Source of the DNA: Paenibacillus sp. NFR01
GTDB lineage: Bacteria > Bacillota > Bacilli > Paenibacillales > Paenibacillaceae
Direction: 5' to 3'
Length of the DNA: 64,000 bases
Assembly (NCBI RefSeq): GCF_900111565.1
Contig: NZ_FOIK01000001.1
Span: 1,147,309 to 1,211,308 of the forward strand
The translations under genes were made by a program, and so were the position numbers. Every line of letters starts with the position of its first letter. The stretch's first letter is position 1. Positions 34,412 to 42,556 of this stretch are shown piece after piece. The notes beneath the pieces are model-generated. The model was given only the letters and a program-made list of their open reading frames with translations, was not told where the DNA came from and searched no databases.

Positions 34412-36328
34412 TTATACGGCTTCGTTCGAAAATTCCTCCTCGGCCTCCGATTGTTCTTCCTGTGCTTCATCCACCGCATGAAGCACGGGCTGAAGCGGCA
34501 CCGTAAAGCTAAATAAAGCCCCGCCCCCCGGCGCCTGCTCCGCCCCTATCGATCCGCCCATGAGCTCCACGAGCTCCTTGGAGATGGCAAGGCCAAGTCC
34601 AGGTCCCGAATATTTGCGCGTAAAGGAGGCGTCTACCTGAGAGAAAGGTTTGAACAGCAGGTCCAGCTTCTCTGGATCAAGCCCGATTCCTGTATCCACG
34701 ATGCTAAACTTCAGCATTTCGCCGGATGCGGCGATTCCCAGAGGCTCCACCCGCAGCCGGATGGAACCGCTGGAAGTAAACTTCACGGCATTTCCAATCA
34801 AATTGACGAGCACTTGCCGCAGCCGTACGCCGTCCCCGATAAACCGGCCTGTGCCCGATGCCTGATACTCCAGGTGCAACGTTATATTTTTCTCCGCGGC
34901 ACATGCGTCAAAGAGTTCTATGCTCTGCTGCACAAGCTCCGGCAGGTTCAAAACGCCTCGCTTCAGCTTAAGCTCATCTGCCCGCAGGCTGGATAAATCG
35001 AGCAGATCGTTCATAACGCCGAGCAGGGCCTGACTGCTCCGGTTCTGCAGCTCCAGAAGCGACAGCTGACCCTCATCGGTCAACTCGTCCGTGAGCAGCT
35101 GATTGATCCCGATAATGCCGTTCAGCGGGGTTCGAATCTCATGGCTCATCGTTGCCAGGAACTGCCCCTTCACCCGGGCCGCCTCTTCCGCCGCCTCTTT
35201 AGCGATAATCAGATCGCGTTGATAATCGGCAAGTGCCGTAATGTCCTCGCCTACAATATAAACAAGCCGCATGGTTTTGGTGCCGGCCGGAAACACGGTC
35301 AAACTGCATACGAGCACATTTCCGGCGCGGGTGATGATCTTCGCCTCCAGCTTTGAAGACTGTCCCAGCGCCGCCAGCTTCACGGCTGACTTCAGGCGGG
35401 CCTCGTCGGTTCGATCCGCCAGGATATGCTTATAGTCCAGCAGTTCCTCCTTGCCATATCCCGTCGTTTCGCGCAGCGAAGCGTTGGCGCTGATAATCTT
35501 TTGCTTTGCCGGATCGAGGCAAATAACCATGTCTGGACTATGTTCAAAAAGCGCCGTGTAACGCTCTTCGTTAAATTTTGCGGAGGACAGCACTTTGCTA
35601 CGGTCCCGGTACAGCAACACCAGCAGGATGACGACGATCAGGATGAAGGTCCCGCTCAGCACCAGGCTGAATACGGTCTCGTCCAGCACCAGGTTTGTTC
35701 CGGGTTCTACCGGTTGCCGGTTCGGTACAAACGATGCCCCGGTCATCGCGGTGTAATGCGTTCCGACCAGGGAGGCGGTCAGGATGACTGCGAACAGCAT
35801 TTTGTGCGTAGACAGCATATTATACGGCTTGGCCAGCCATTCCGGGCGGAACGCCATCGCCATTGCCGGGACAACCAGTGTACAAAGCACGGAAGCGATA
35901 ATGGACGCGGCACTCTGCCGGTACTCGGCCGATACAATAATCGCCAGCATGCCGGTATAATGCATCACAAGAATTCCTCCGCTGAGCAGCACGCCGCCAA
36001 AGGTTAAAGCAGCCCGGTTGCGAGTCTGCGTGCGGTTAATCAGCATTAACAAGAGCGCCGAAGCCGCGAGCGGCACAACGAGCGATACCGCCAGTAAAAG
36101 CAGATTATACGAAACCGGAACCTCCAGATCCATGGCCAGCATTCCAATAAAATGCATGCACCACATTCCGAGTCCCATCACCGATGCATTCAGGGCAATG
36201 AATAACGGCCCTTTGCGTTTGCGAGCCAAACGTTCCGCCAGATCAAGCGCGGTAAATAAAGAAAGAAAGGCGATGAGAACGGATAAGAGGACCAGAAGAT
36301 TGTTGTAATGCTCATGATGGTATGGCAA
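34412..36328 (-). CDS. Orphan sensor histidine kinase with MHYT input domain
   Basis: 638 residues. Seven membrane helices at about 8-250 carry three MHYT-type motifs (MHFIGM, MHYTGM, THYTAM), which are thought to bind metal and sense a gas or redox signal. A PAS domain follows (RYTALFEHSPDMVICLDPAKQKI, about 275-385), then HisKA with FLATMSHEIRTPLNGIIGIN (phosphoacceptor His) and an HATPase with NLIGNAVKF, DTGIGL and GPGLGLAISKE. No response regulator gene is adjacent, so it acts through a remote partner. An acidic tail ends it. Confidence 0.93.
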   Translation of the reverse strand: MPYHHEHYNNLLVLLSVLIAFLSLFTALDLAERLARKRKGPLFIALNASVMGLGMWCMHFIGMLAMDLEVPVSYNLLLLAVSLVVPLAASALLLMLINRTQTRNRAALTFGGVLLSGGILVMHYTGMLAIIVSAEYRQSAASIIASVLCTLVVPAMAMAFRPEWLAKPYNMLSTHKMLFAVILTASLVGTHYTAMTGASFVPNRQPVEPGTNLVLDETVFSLVLSGTFILIVVILLVLLYRDRSKVLSSAKFNEERYTALFEHSPDMVICLDPAKQKIISANASLRETTGYGKEELLDYKHILADRTDEARLKSAVKLAALGQSSKLEAKIITRAGNVLVCSLTVFPAGTKTMRLVYIVGEDITALADYQRDLIIAKEAAEEAARVKGQFLATMSHEIRTPLNGIIGINQLLTDELTDEGQLSLLELQNRSSQALLGVMNDLLDLSSLRADELKLKRGVLNLPELVQQSIELFDACAAEKNITLHLEYQASGTGRFIGDGVRLRQVLVNLIGNAVKFTSSGSIRLRVEPLGIAASGEMLKFSIVDTGIGLDPEKLDLLFKPFSQVDASFTRKYSGPGLGLAISKELVELMGGSIGAEQAPGGGALFSFTVPLQPVLHAVDEAQEEQSEAEEEFSNEAV

Positions 36329-36443
36329 TGGCCCCCCTCCTTTCCAATAATGATTTATAGAACGGTACGATTTAACCTTCCTTTACCCAGCTTCAAACGC
36401 AACGAATCGGCTTCACTGCTGCCAAATTTCTGGAATTCGCAAT

Positions 36444-36480
36444 TAAAAAAAGCACAGCGTGAACAAATCCACGCCGTGCC
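36444..36480 (-). terminator. Terminator of the second CorC-type gene
   Basis: GGCACgGCGTG / CACGCtGTGC stem and T7 on the minus strand. Confidence 0.8.
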
Positions 36481-36500
36481 TTATATTCCAATCAGCTTTG

Positions 36501-37817
36501 TTACGCGCCTGCTTCCTCGGAAAGGAACTGCAGCTTCATCAGCTTGATCCGCGAAATCCGCTTCTGTTCCGTTTCCGCAACCATAAACAAATGCCCGTCG
36601 AATTCGTACGATTGGCCGGTTTGCGGCGGATTGACCTCCAGCTTGGAGTACAGCCAGCCGCCTATGGTATCGTAATCGTCCGTCTCCATATGCAGACCGA
36701 AGGTCCCGTTGATCTCCTCAATCAGCATCAGGCCGTCAATGGAGTATTCGTCCTCCCCCAGCGTTTCAATCGCCGGACGCTCCTCATCGAACTCATCCTG
36801 AATTTCCCCGACGATTTCTTCCATAATATCTTCCAGCGTAACCATCCCGGAGGTGCCGCCGTATTCATCGATCAGCACGGCAATTTGCGTCTTCGCGCGC
36901 TGCATCACTTTGAGTAATGCGCTGATCTGGATCGATTCCGGAACGGTAAGGATCGGCCGGATCAGCTTTCCGAAAGCGGCTTCCCCGTCTTTGATCAGAT
37001 CCTTGATATGAATGAAGCCGAGAATGTGATCCTTGTCGCCATCGCAGACCGGGTAACGTGTCCGCATGCCTTCAAACGCGATTTCCACGTTCTCCTGGGG
37101 GGATAAGTGGACGTTGAGGCAAATCATCTCCGTGCGGGGAATCATGATCTCTCTGGCCATCGTATCGGCAAATTCAAATATGTTGTCGACGAGCGTCAGC
37201 TCCGTATTGTCGATCAGCCCGCTTTTATTGCTCTCCTGCATGATGATGCGGATTTCTTCCTCCGTATGCGCAGTGGCCAGCTCCGAAGTCGGCGAAAGTC
37301 GAAAGACGCGAAGCAGGATGCTGGCAAGCCCGTTTACCACCCAGATAAAAGGATACATCAGTTTATAAAAAACATTCATGATGCCCGAGGTCAGCAGAAG
37401 CACCGTTTCCGCCTTGTTTACGGCAATCGTCTTCGGAGCAAGCTCCCCGAGCACGATGTGCAGCACGGCAATCAGCATAAAGGAAAGGACCAGCGAGATT
37501 ACGTAAACTGCGGTATCGCCCATGCCCAGCCCGGCAAAAAACGGCTCAGCCACCGTCTCGATAACGGGTGCGCCAAGCCAGCCGAGCGCAAGTGAAGCGA
37601 GTGAAATGCCAAGCTGGCAGGCAGAGAGATAAGCATCCAGATTATTCAGGACGGCCCGGGCCGCCAGGGCCTTTTTGCTGCCTTCCTCGATCAGTGTGTC
37701 AATGCGCCCGCTGCGCACCTTCACCATCGCGTATTCCACCGAAACAAAAAAACCGTTGAACAGCACCAATAATAAAATAAGAATTAAATGTAATATACCG
37801 GGTAAGGGGTCACTCAA
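36501..37817 (-). CDS. CNNM/CorC (HlyC) family protein, second copy
   Basis: 438 residues in the same order as 1306-2589: CNNM/DUF21 membrane region (about 1-190, HIVLGELAPKTIAV), CBS pair (about 215-345, MIPRTEM and LIDEYGGTSGMVTLEDIMEEIVGEI), CorC_HlyC C-terminal domain (about 350-425, DTIGGWLYSKLE). Start is TTG 37817 with AGGAG six bases upstream. This AGGAG lies partly inside a hairpin arm, and a short leader ORF ends over the TTG (TTGA), suggesting leader control. Role as Mg2+ or other divalent cation exporter is family knowledge. Confidence 0.9.
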   Translation of the reverse strand: MSDPLPGILHLILILLLVLFNGFFVSVEYAMVKVRSGRIDTLIEEGSKKALAARAVLNNLDAYLSACQLGISLASLALGWLGAPVIETVAEPFFAGLGMGDTAVYVISLVLSFMLIAVLHIVLGELAPKTIAVNKAETVLLLTSGIMNVFYKLMYPFIWVVNGLASILLRVFRLSPTSELATAHTEEEIRIIMQESNKSGLIDNTELTLVDNIFEFADTMAREIMIPRTEMICLNVHLSPQENVEIAFEGMRTRYPVCDGDKDHILGFIHIKDLIKDGEAAFGKLIRPILTVPESIQISALLKVMQRAKTQIAVLIDEYGGTSGMVTLEDIMEEIVGEIQDEFDEERPAIETLGEDEYSIDGLMLIEEINGTFGLHMETDDYDTIGGWLYSKLEVNPPQTGQSYEFDGHLFMVAETEQKRISRIKLMKLQFLSEEAGA

Positions 37818-37921
37818 TTTGCACTCCTATCCGCCGCGAACGCTTCGGACGGATAGGCCCACCTCCTTCGTTTTTTCAGAATGTCGGCATTCTTCACGCC
37901 GCTTAAACCTTTCGAAATCAT
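37814..37921 (-). CDS. Possible 35-residue leader peptide before the CorC-type gene
   Basis: Starts at ATG 37921 (MISKGLSGVKNADILKKRRR) and stops at TGA 37814-37816, which overlaps the TTG start of the next gene by TTGA. It contains a consecutive basic run KKRRRW. A perfect AAGGAGGTGG occurs inside it with no start codon at the right distance. Its own ribosome site is weak, so it may be untranslated; the frame overlap is what suggests a leader. Confidence 0.4.
   Translation of the reverse strand: MISKGLSGVKNADILKKRRRWAYPSEAFAADRSAN
37826..37857 (-). promoter_or_regulatory. Hairpin covering the ribosome binding site of the second CorC-type gene
   Basis: CCTATCCG and CGGATAGG are an 8-pair stem with CGG/CCG inside. 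The 3' arm on the minus strand holds the first three bases of the AGGAG ribosome site at 37824-37828. Confidence 0.6.
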
Positions 37922-37981
37922 CGTCAATTTCCCAATTGCATTCAGCTCCTGACTGGAATCACGGATTAAAAATATATAGAT

Positions 37982-38010
37982 ATTATATAAATATACGGGG
38001 TCTTCCCGCA
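37982..38010 (-). promoter_or_regulatory. Candidate promoter of the second CorC-type gene
   Basis: TTGCGG, 18 bases, TATAAT in AT-rich DNA, giving a leader of about 160 bases. Confidence 0.45.
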
Positions 38011-38073
38011 AGCATGCGTGTCCTTACATAAAAACCAAGCCATCATACCTCCAATCTTTTCAAGCAAACAAGT

Positions 38074-38114
38074 AAAAACGGCAGACCTCCTTTTCTAAAG
38101 GGGGAATGCCGTTT
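38074..38114 (-). terminator. Terminator of cwlJ-gerQ
   Basis: AACGGCA / TGCCGTT outer stem with an inner CCcCCT/AGGaGG pairing and TTTTTAC downstream on the minus strand. Confidence 0.75.
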
Positions 38115-38147
38115 CATAGAGCTATCGTATGGTTTTGGTGCTTCTGC

Positions 38148-38618
38148 TTAGCGGCAATTACGGGTAACCGGATTGCCGATCACGCCCGGATACTGGTATT
38201 TCAGCGGTTCATCAAACGTGGCATAGTCGAAATAAATCATCAGCAGCACGGTGCGCACACCGGTTACGGGGTCGCTGATAATGATATGGTCGCGTCCGGC
38301 CGCTTCCAGAACGCCTTTATAGATTTTGGCATTCCATTCCTTGTTGTTCTCGTAAGTAAAGTAGAACGTGCCGACCTTGCCCAGATTCAAGCGAAAAATA
38401 TTCTCGATGTACGACTGTTCGTAAACCGGGGCCGGCGTGGATACGACGGTTCCTCCCGGTGTCATCGGGCTGCCGCTTGTGACTTGCGGCGGCGTGGTAC
38501 CCATTGGTGCAGAACCCATTGGTGCAGAACCGGTCTGCATTGTTCCCATCGGAGCCATACCCGTATGGGCCGGCGTTCCCATCATATACGTCATGGGGCG
38601 GTAAGGTTGAACGATCAT
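38148..38618 (-). CDS. gerQ: GerQ (YwdL), spore coat protein
   Basis: 156 residues. The N-terminal half is Met/Gly/Pro/Thr-rich with imperfect repeats (GSAPMG twice, MAPMGTM), while the C-terminal part (about 70-150: YIENIFRLNLGKVGTFYFTYENNKEWNAK, VLEAAGRDHIIISDP, LLMIYFDYATFDEP) closely matches GerQ. GerQ is crosslinked in the spore coat and needed to place CwlJ. The gene follows cwlJ by 29 bases, as in Bacillus. Six or more tandem-like units in the first half are the variable part. Confidence 0.92.
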   Translation of the reverse strand: MIVQPYRPMTYMMGTPAHTGMAPMGTMQTGSAPMGSAPMGTTPPQVTSGSPMTPGGTVVSTPAPVYEQSYIENIFRLNLGKVGTFYFTYENNKEWNAKIYKGVLEAAGRDHIIISDPVTGVRTVLLMIYFDYATFDEPLKYQYPGVIGNPVTRNCR

Positions 38619-38647
38619 TGAGCTGAAACCTCCTAAATTGGATGTGG

Positions 38648-39070
38648 TTAATACACTCTAGGGCAATCGGTCTGCGTCGGAATGAAGAAGCAATGCGCTT
38701 TGTAGCGGCCTGAGTTCGTCTGGTTATACCAGGTTGCCGGGCAATCGCCGACCGGGCGGAAAAACCACAGGGCATTGGTTGCCGGCCGGGTCCGTTCACC
38801 GTTAATGGCACGCTGGGCCAGCCGGATATCGGCTTCACGGGCGCGCTGATAGAAATACCCCTTGGTCGGCGCTTCAAAGCCGCCGGGACTCTGGTACACC
38901 ATATCATTGATGCTGCGGATATTGTTGAAGTCCAGGCAATTGCCGAGAATGCGGTTCACACCGACATTTCCCACCATCAGCATGCCGGCGTCCCCGTCTT
39001 CTTCCGCTTCCGCTCGCATCAGGCGCGCCAGCACCTTCACATCCTCCGAGTTCGCCTTGATGACAGCCAC
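38648..39070 (-). CDS. cwlJ: CwlJ, spore cortex-lytic enzyme
   Basis: 140-residue cell-wall hydrolase (Hydrolase_2) without a signal peptide. VLARLMRAEAEEDGDAGMLMVGNVGVNRIL supplies the catalytic glutamate; NGERTRPATNALWFFRP and QTNSGRYKAHCFF are family blocks. It starts at GTG 39070 with AAGGAGGAG upstream. It degrades cortex peptidoglycan at germination in response to calcium dipicolinate. Mother-cell expression is supported by a SigE-like promoter at 39120-39148. Confidence 0.94.
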   Translation of the reverse strand: MAVIKANSEDVKVLARLMRAEAEEDGDAGMLMVGNVGVNRILGNCLDFNNIRSINDMVYQSPGGFEAPTKGYFYQRAREADIRLAQRAINGERTRPATNALWFFRPVGDCPATWYNQTNSGRYKAHCFFIPTQTDCPRVY

Positions 39071-39093
39071 GCGTACTCCTCCTTGTCATCATT

Positions 39094-39123
39094 CAATACA
39101 GTTCTTAACTGCTCGCTGTATTG
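39094..39123. repeat. Inverted repeat in the cwlJ leader
   Basis: CAATACAG, 14 bases, CTGTATTG: a perfect 8-pair dyad. It overlaps the -10 box by four bases and could be an operator or a leader hairpin. Confidence 0.55.
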
Positions 39124-39148
39124 TATGTGCATCCGCCTAAGAGGTGAC
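39120..39148 (-). promoter_or_regulatory. SigE-type promoter of cwlJ-gerQ
   Basis: On the minus strand GTCACCT, 14 bases, CATACAAT. The -10 CATACAAT fits the SigE consensus fully; the -35 only begins like it (GTCA). Confidence 0.6.
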
Positions 39149-39184
39149 AGTCGCCCAGACATTTTCCGGGCGGCGGCTCAAATT

Positions 39185-39940
39185 TTATTCCGCATAGATC
39201 ATTTTCCGCGTCATTCCGCCATCCACGACGAGTTGTGCGCCTGTAACGAAGCGATTCTCCGGGCTTGTCAGATACAAGCAGGCGCGTGCGATATCCTCCG
39301 GTTTGCCAACGCGGCCAGCCGGATGCTGAAGATGATCGATCTCCCGCAGTCCGCTGTAATCTCCGGTTTCAATCCAGCCGGGATAAATGCAGTTCACCGT
39401 AATGCCATCCGGTCCCAGCGTGACTGCCGTGGCATGGGTCAATGCCGAAATGGCTCCTTTCGACGCCGCATAAGCCTCCGTGTCCGGCTCTGACATCAGC
39501 GCGCGGGTGGAAGAAATATTCACCACCGCACCGCCGGCGGCATTGCCTCGCATGACCTTGGCGGCTTCGCGGGTTGCTAGAAAAGCGCCCCGTGCATTCG
39601 TATTCATCACCTTGTCCCACATCTCTGCCGAAAGCTCATAGAACGATGCCTGATGTGCGTTTGCGATGCCGGCGTTATTAATCAGGATATCGACGGTGCC
39701 AAACCTGCGAACGGACTCCTGCACCATTTGCGCGATATCGGCCTCCCGGCTGACATCGCAGCGGATGAATTCGGCGATTCCGCCGTTTTCAGAAATAGAT
39801 GCGGCTGTCTTTTGTCCTGCGATTTCATCGATTTCGGCGATGACGACATTCGCCCCTTCTTGCGCGTAAGCGGCAGCGACGGCACTGCCGATACCGCGTC
39901 CCGCGCCGGTAACGATTACTGTTTTTTTCGAATATGTCAT
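39185..39940 (-). CDS. SDR-family oxidoreductase
   Basis: 251-residue classical short-chain dehydrogenase. TGAGRGIGS (cofactor), NNAGIAN (structural), the catalytic Ser in NISSTRALM and the YAASK motif (Tyr and Lys) are present, ending with GAQLVVDGGMTRKM. ATG 39940 lies behind AAAGGATGG. NAD(P)-dependent oxidoreduction of a hydroxyl or keto group is expected; the substrate is not visible. It stands alone between cwlJ and a DUF2500-type gene. Confidence 0.9.
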   Translation of the reverse strand: MTYSKKTVIVTGAGRGIGSAVAAAYAQEGANVVIAEIDEIAGQKTAASISENGGIAEFIRCDVSREADIAQMVQESVRRFGTVDILINNAGIANAHQASFYELSAEMWDKVMNTNARGAFLATREAAKVMRGNAAGGAVVNISSTRALMSEPDTEAYAASKGAISALTHATAVTLGPDGITVNCIYPGWIETGDYSGLREIDHLQHPAGRVGKPEDIARACLYLTSPENRFVTGAQLVVDGGMTRKMIYAE

Positions 39941-40049
39941 TGCAACCCATCCTTTCAATTTCTTGCACAACATAAATATCCCCTTCTTCCGAAAACCGGA
40001 AACAAGGGGATTGTACAAGGATGATAGAGGATTGTAAACCAAGAAGCCG

Positions 40050-40448
40050 TTATTTGGCCGTTAAATAGCCGGGCAACCGTTCAAAGCCGTGATAACGCGT
40101 CCCCTGATAGGTGAGCATGCCACGGTCCCCTTCGACGCTCATGCCGTATTCGCTGCCGTCCACTTTGAATTCCATCCGTGTGCCGCCTGCCGTCTCATAG
40201 GTTAAAAAGTAGGTTGTTGTCGTTTGGCTAAACGGCGCATCGTCCTGAAACTGCCGCTGGCGGACTTCGCTGCGCTTGCTGACAATACGTGCGGGGACAG
40301 TCTGGACCGCGGAACTGTTGTTCCGGCTCCATTGAAATATTCCCCTTCCGGCCGTAACTGCGATAATGCCGATCACCACGATCAGAAAAATCGGTATCAC
40401 CGTTCCGGTCAGATCAAACATCCATTCCGGATCCGGACCTATTCCCAT
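40050..40448 (-). CDS. DUF2500-type membrane protein
   Basis: 132-residue protein with one N-terminal membrane helix (VIPIFLIVVIGIIAVTAG, about 16-33) and an extracytoplasmic or cytosolic beta domain. TVPARIVSKRSEVRQR, TTYFLTYETAGGTRMEFKVDGSEYGM and GDRGMLTYQGTRYHGFER fit DUF2500. The function is unknown. Short isolated gene. Confidence 0.82.
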   Translation of the reverse strand: MGIGPDPEWMFDLTGTVIPIFLIVVIGIIAVTAGRGIFQWSRNNSSAVQTVPARIVSKRSEVRQRQFQDDAPFSQTTTTYFLTYETAGGTRMEFKVDGSEYGMSVEGDRGMLTYQGTRYHGFERLPGYLTAK

Positions 40449-40566
40449 GACTCATTCCCCCTTATACGCCATCGCTAACGGCCGTCTGCCAGGGCAGCGC
40501 CTTGCTATATGTATATGCCCTCCCTTGTCTTTCAGCATCATTCGTCTACGAAATTATTGAACACGC

Positions 40567-40610
40567 AAAAAGACCGCCCCTACTCATCAGCTGAGTTGGC
40601 AGCGGTCATT
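40567..40610 (-). terminator. Terminator of the cysteine-rich gene
   Basis: GACCGC / GCGGTC outer stem with an inner ACTCA/TGAGT, followed by TTTTT on the minus strand. Confidence 0.75.
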
Positions 40611-40633
40611 TGTTATTTGCAGGATAGGAATTA

Positions 40634-40807
40634 TTACGCATGTACAAGATCAAGAAAGTGCTTGGTTTCGTCTGTTTCTTCCGGCAGCATTCCGTTCTCT
40701 GCCCAGCAAGCTCTGCATTGTTCTTCCGTCTCGCACAGATGCGCATCATCGCAGTTGTAGCACAATTGCAGCAGGTTTCTGGTTACATAATCCGTTTCGA
40801 ATGTCAT
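40634..40807 (-). CDS. 57-residue cysteine-rich protein of unknown function
   Basis: Starts MTFETDYVTRNLLQ with AAGAGGAGCGATT before the ATG. Five cysteines lie within 19 residues: C16xxC19, C25, C31xxC34, with H23 in between (LCYNCDDAHLC and QCRACW). The pattern could hold zinc or an iron-sulfur cluster. The rest is acidic and the C-terminus is DETKHFLDLVHA. No signal or membrane segment. Own promoter with an Fnr/Crp-type palindrome and own terminator make it an independent unit. Family not recognised. Confidence 0.72.
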   Translation of the reverse strand: MTFETDYVTRNLLQLCYNCDDAHLCETEEQCRACWAENGMLPEETDETKHFLDLVHA

Positions 40808-40868
40808 GGTAATCGCTCCTCTTGTAGTTAAAAGTTTGTGAAAAAAGTAACTTGCTTTCTATGTGTTA

Positions 40869-40897
40869 AATGTATCACAGGTTAGGAGGTTTGTCAT
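40869..40897 (-). promoter_or_regulatory. Promoter of the cysteine-rich gene
   Basis: ATGACA, 17 bases, TACATT with a TG at -15 (extended -10). The -35 lies against the dyad described next. Confidence 0.6.
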
Positions 40898-40912
40898 GTG
40901 ATTTTTTTCACA
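40897..40912. promoter_or_regulatory. Fnr/Crp-type binding site
   Basis: TGTGA-TTTTTT-TCACA, a perfect dyad with the spacing known for Fnr of bacilli (TGTGA-N6-TCACN). With +1 at about 40862 its centre falls near -42, the position of class II activator sites. Confidence 0.65.
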
Positions 40913-40975
40913 TTTCGAGAAAATTTTAAGTAAGTTTTTAAATTGTCAAATTTGCCGGGCTAAACATAAATGTAC

Positions 40976-41002
40976 AAAAAAGAACCGCCTTATGGCGGTT
41001 CC
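40976..41002 (-). terminator. Terminator of the YCF48-like lipoprotein gene
   Basis: GAACCGCC / GGCGGTTC stem, ttat loop, followed by T6 on the minus strand. Confidence 0.85.
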
Positions 41003-41023
41003 CACTCTACTTGAATTAGCCTG

Positions 41024-42313
41024 TTACATGATGCGCCAGCTGACGCCTCCGTTGGTTGTCTGCAATAGGATCGACTTGCGGGCCTCTTCTTTTTCAATCA
41101 GCAGCCAGCCCACCTGGCTCGAAATGAACTGCAGCTTTACGATCTCCGGATAATCTTTAAGTTTAGCCTGAAGGACATTGCTCGGCGGCAGTACCGTCCA
41201 GGTTGCCCCCTGATCCAGTGTCCGGTAGATCCGATTCCCGATCAGAATCCAGCCTGTCCGCAAATTGTAGAAATCGGGGGCAATGAAGCGGTTAATGCCG
41301 GAGATCGCCCCTAGGCCGAACGGAGCAAACTTCCAGTCCACGCCGCCATTCGCTGTGAAGTAACCATGGTATGTAACCGTCTCCTTCTTGTCCAGTTGGC
41401 AACCGACGGACATCCAGCCGGTCAGCCCGTCTTTGTCAAAAAATTCGGGTTCCCCGGTAATCACCTTATCGCAGCCTTCCAGCTGCTTATTGACCAGGAA
41501 TTCGGCTCCCTGACTCCAGGTGGCTCCGCCGTCAGAGGTTTTGTAAAGCTTCGGCAACGCGCCGGTTTGCAGCGTCACGAGTCCGTAATGCGGATTCCGG
41601 AAGATCATGCCGGTCGTTACGCCGGCCATCGGCACCGTATTATTCGGGATATTTGGATTGTACTGTTCATTCTGCATGACCAGATTCCAGGTCGCCCCGC
41701 CATCAGCTGTGGAGTAAAGAGCCTTGCTTTCTTTGGTCGCATTGCTATCCCAGGCGGTCATCAGCCATCCCCGCTGAGGCGATAAAAAATAGAGCGAGGA
41801 TATCGTGTTCGCATCCGGGAAGGACGTAACCTTCCAGGTCCGCCCGCCGTCATTTGTCCGCAGCACTACCGTTTCCGTCATGCCGAACGCACTGCGTACG
41901 ATCCAGCCATTATACGGATCTGTGAAAAAAAGCTCCTGCCCGTACACCGGATCGGCATGAAACTGCACATTGGGGGACGGCGAAATGTTGGTCCAAGTGC
42001 TGCCGTTATCCCGGGTCATGTACAGCCGCAGCTCGCTTTTGGTGACGCCCCAGGCCAGCCCGATGGATTCGTTCAGCAGATGAAAATCCGTCAGCCGGGT
42101 CTGAATCTGATATTTCGGCGCATTCTCATCACCGACATTTTTGGCATCCGGGGTAATGACGGTAATCGTCTGCCCTTCCGCCGGCGCCTCCGTCGGTTGC
42201 GGAGTGAATGACGGCTCCGGCGTCGCGGCGGACGAGCAGGAGGATAGAAGGACAATGAACAGAAACAAAGCCGCCCCATAAATCAGCCTGCGGCATGCTA
42301 TGCGGTTGGGCAT
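41024..42313 (-). CDS. YCF48-like (BNR-repeat) lipoprotein
   Basis: 429-residue exported protein. Signal peptide with a LLSSCS lipobox (cysteine at about residue 26), then a Pro/Thr-rich linker. The body has repeated NDGGRTWKV, ADGGATWNLV, SDGGATWSQG, NGGVDWKF and TLDQGATWTVLP units, typical of the YCF48/sialidase-like beta propeller, ending in TTNGGVSWRIM. Role in bacteria outside photosynthesis is not established; ligand binding outside the cell is likely. GGAGGAGAGGGAA precedes the ATG. Single gene. Confidence 0.85.
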   Translation of the reverse strand: MPNRIACRRLIYGAALFLFIVLLSSCSSAATPEPSFTPQPTEAPAEGQTITVITPDAKNVGDENAPKYQIQTRLTDFHLLNESIGLAWGVTKSELRLYMTRDNGSTWTNISPSPNVQFHADPVYGQELFFTDPYNGWIVRSAFGMTETVVLRTNDGGRTWKVTSFPDANTISSLYFLSPQRGWLMTAWDSNATKESKALYSTADGGATWNLVMQNEQYNPNIPNNTVPMAGVTTGMIFRNPHYGLVTLQTGALPKLYKTSDGGATWSQGAEFLVNKQLEGCDKVITGEPEFFDKDGLTGWMSVGCQLDKKETVTYHGYFTANGGVDWKFAPFGLGAISGINRFIAPDFYNLRTGWILIGNRIYRTLDQGATWTVLPPSNVLQAKLKDYPEIVKLQFISSQVGWLLIEKEEARKSILLQTTNGGVSWRIM

Positions 42314-42556
42314 TTCCCTCTCCTCCTTTTTCGTGGGTGTAATTTAAGATAAACTTAAAATCACTATTATATTGCTCGGTCGGCGCTGCGGTGAATGTTT
42401 GGACTTCCGGTCGCTGTTGTTTCCAGATTTCTTGAATATACCGCTTTTCGCGGATGAAATCCGGAAACGGCATATGCTTCCGATGCGAGCTTTTCTACGA
42501 ATAGCTTTCAGGCGAACGCTAGCGCTCCTACAGTTCCAAACTTCACCTATATTTGG

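Noticed and set aside
42314..42556. Gene or riboswitch before the YCF48-like gene
   Set aside because: No frame with a ribosome site and no recognised aptamer; I see nothing supportable there.
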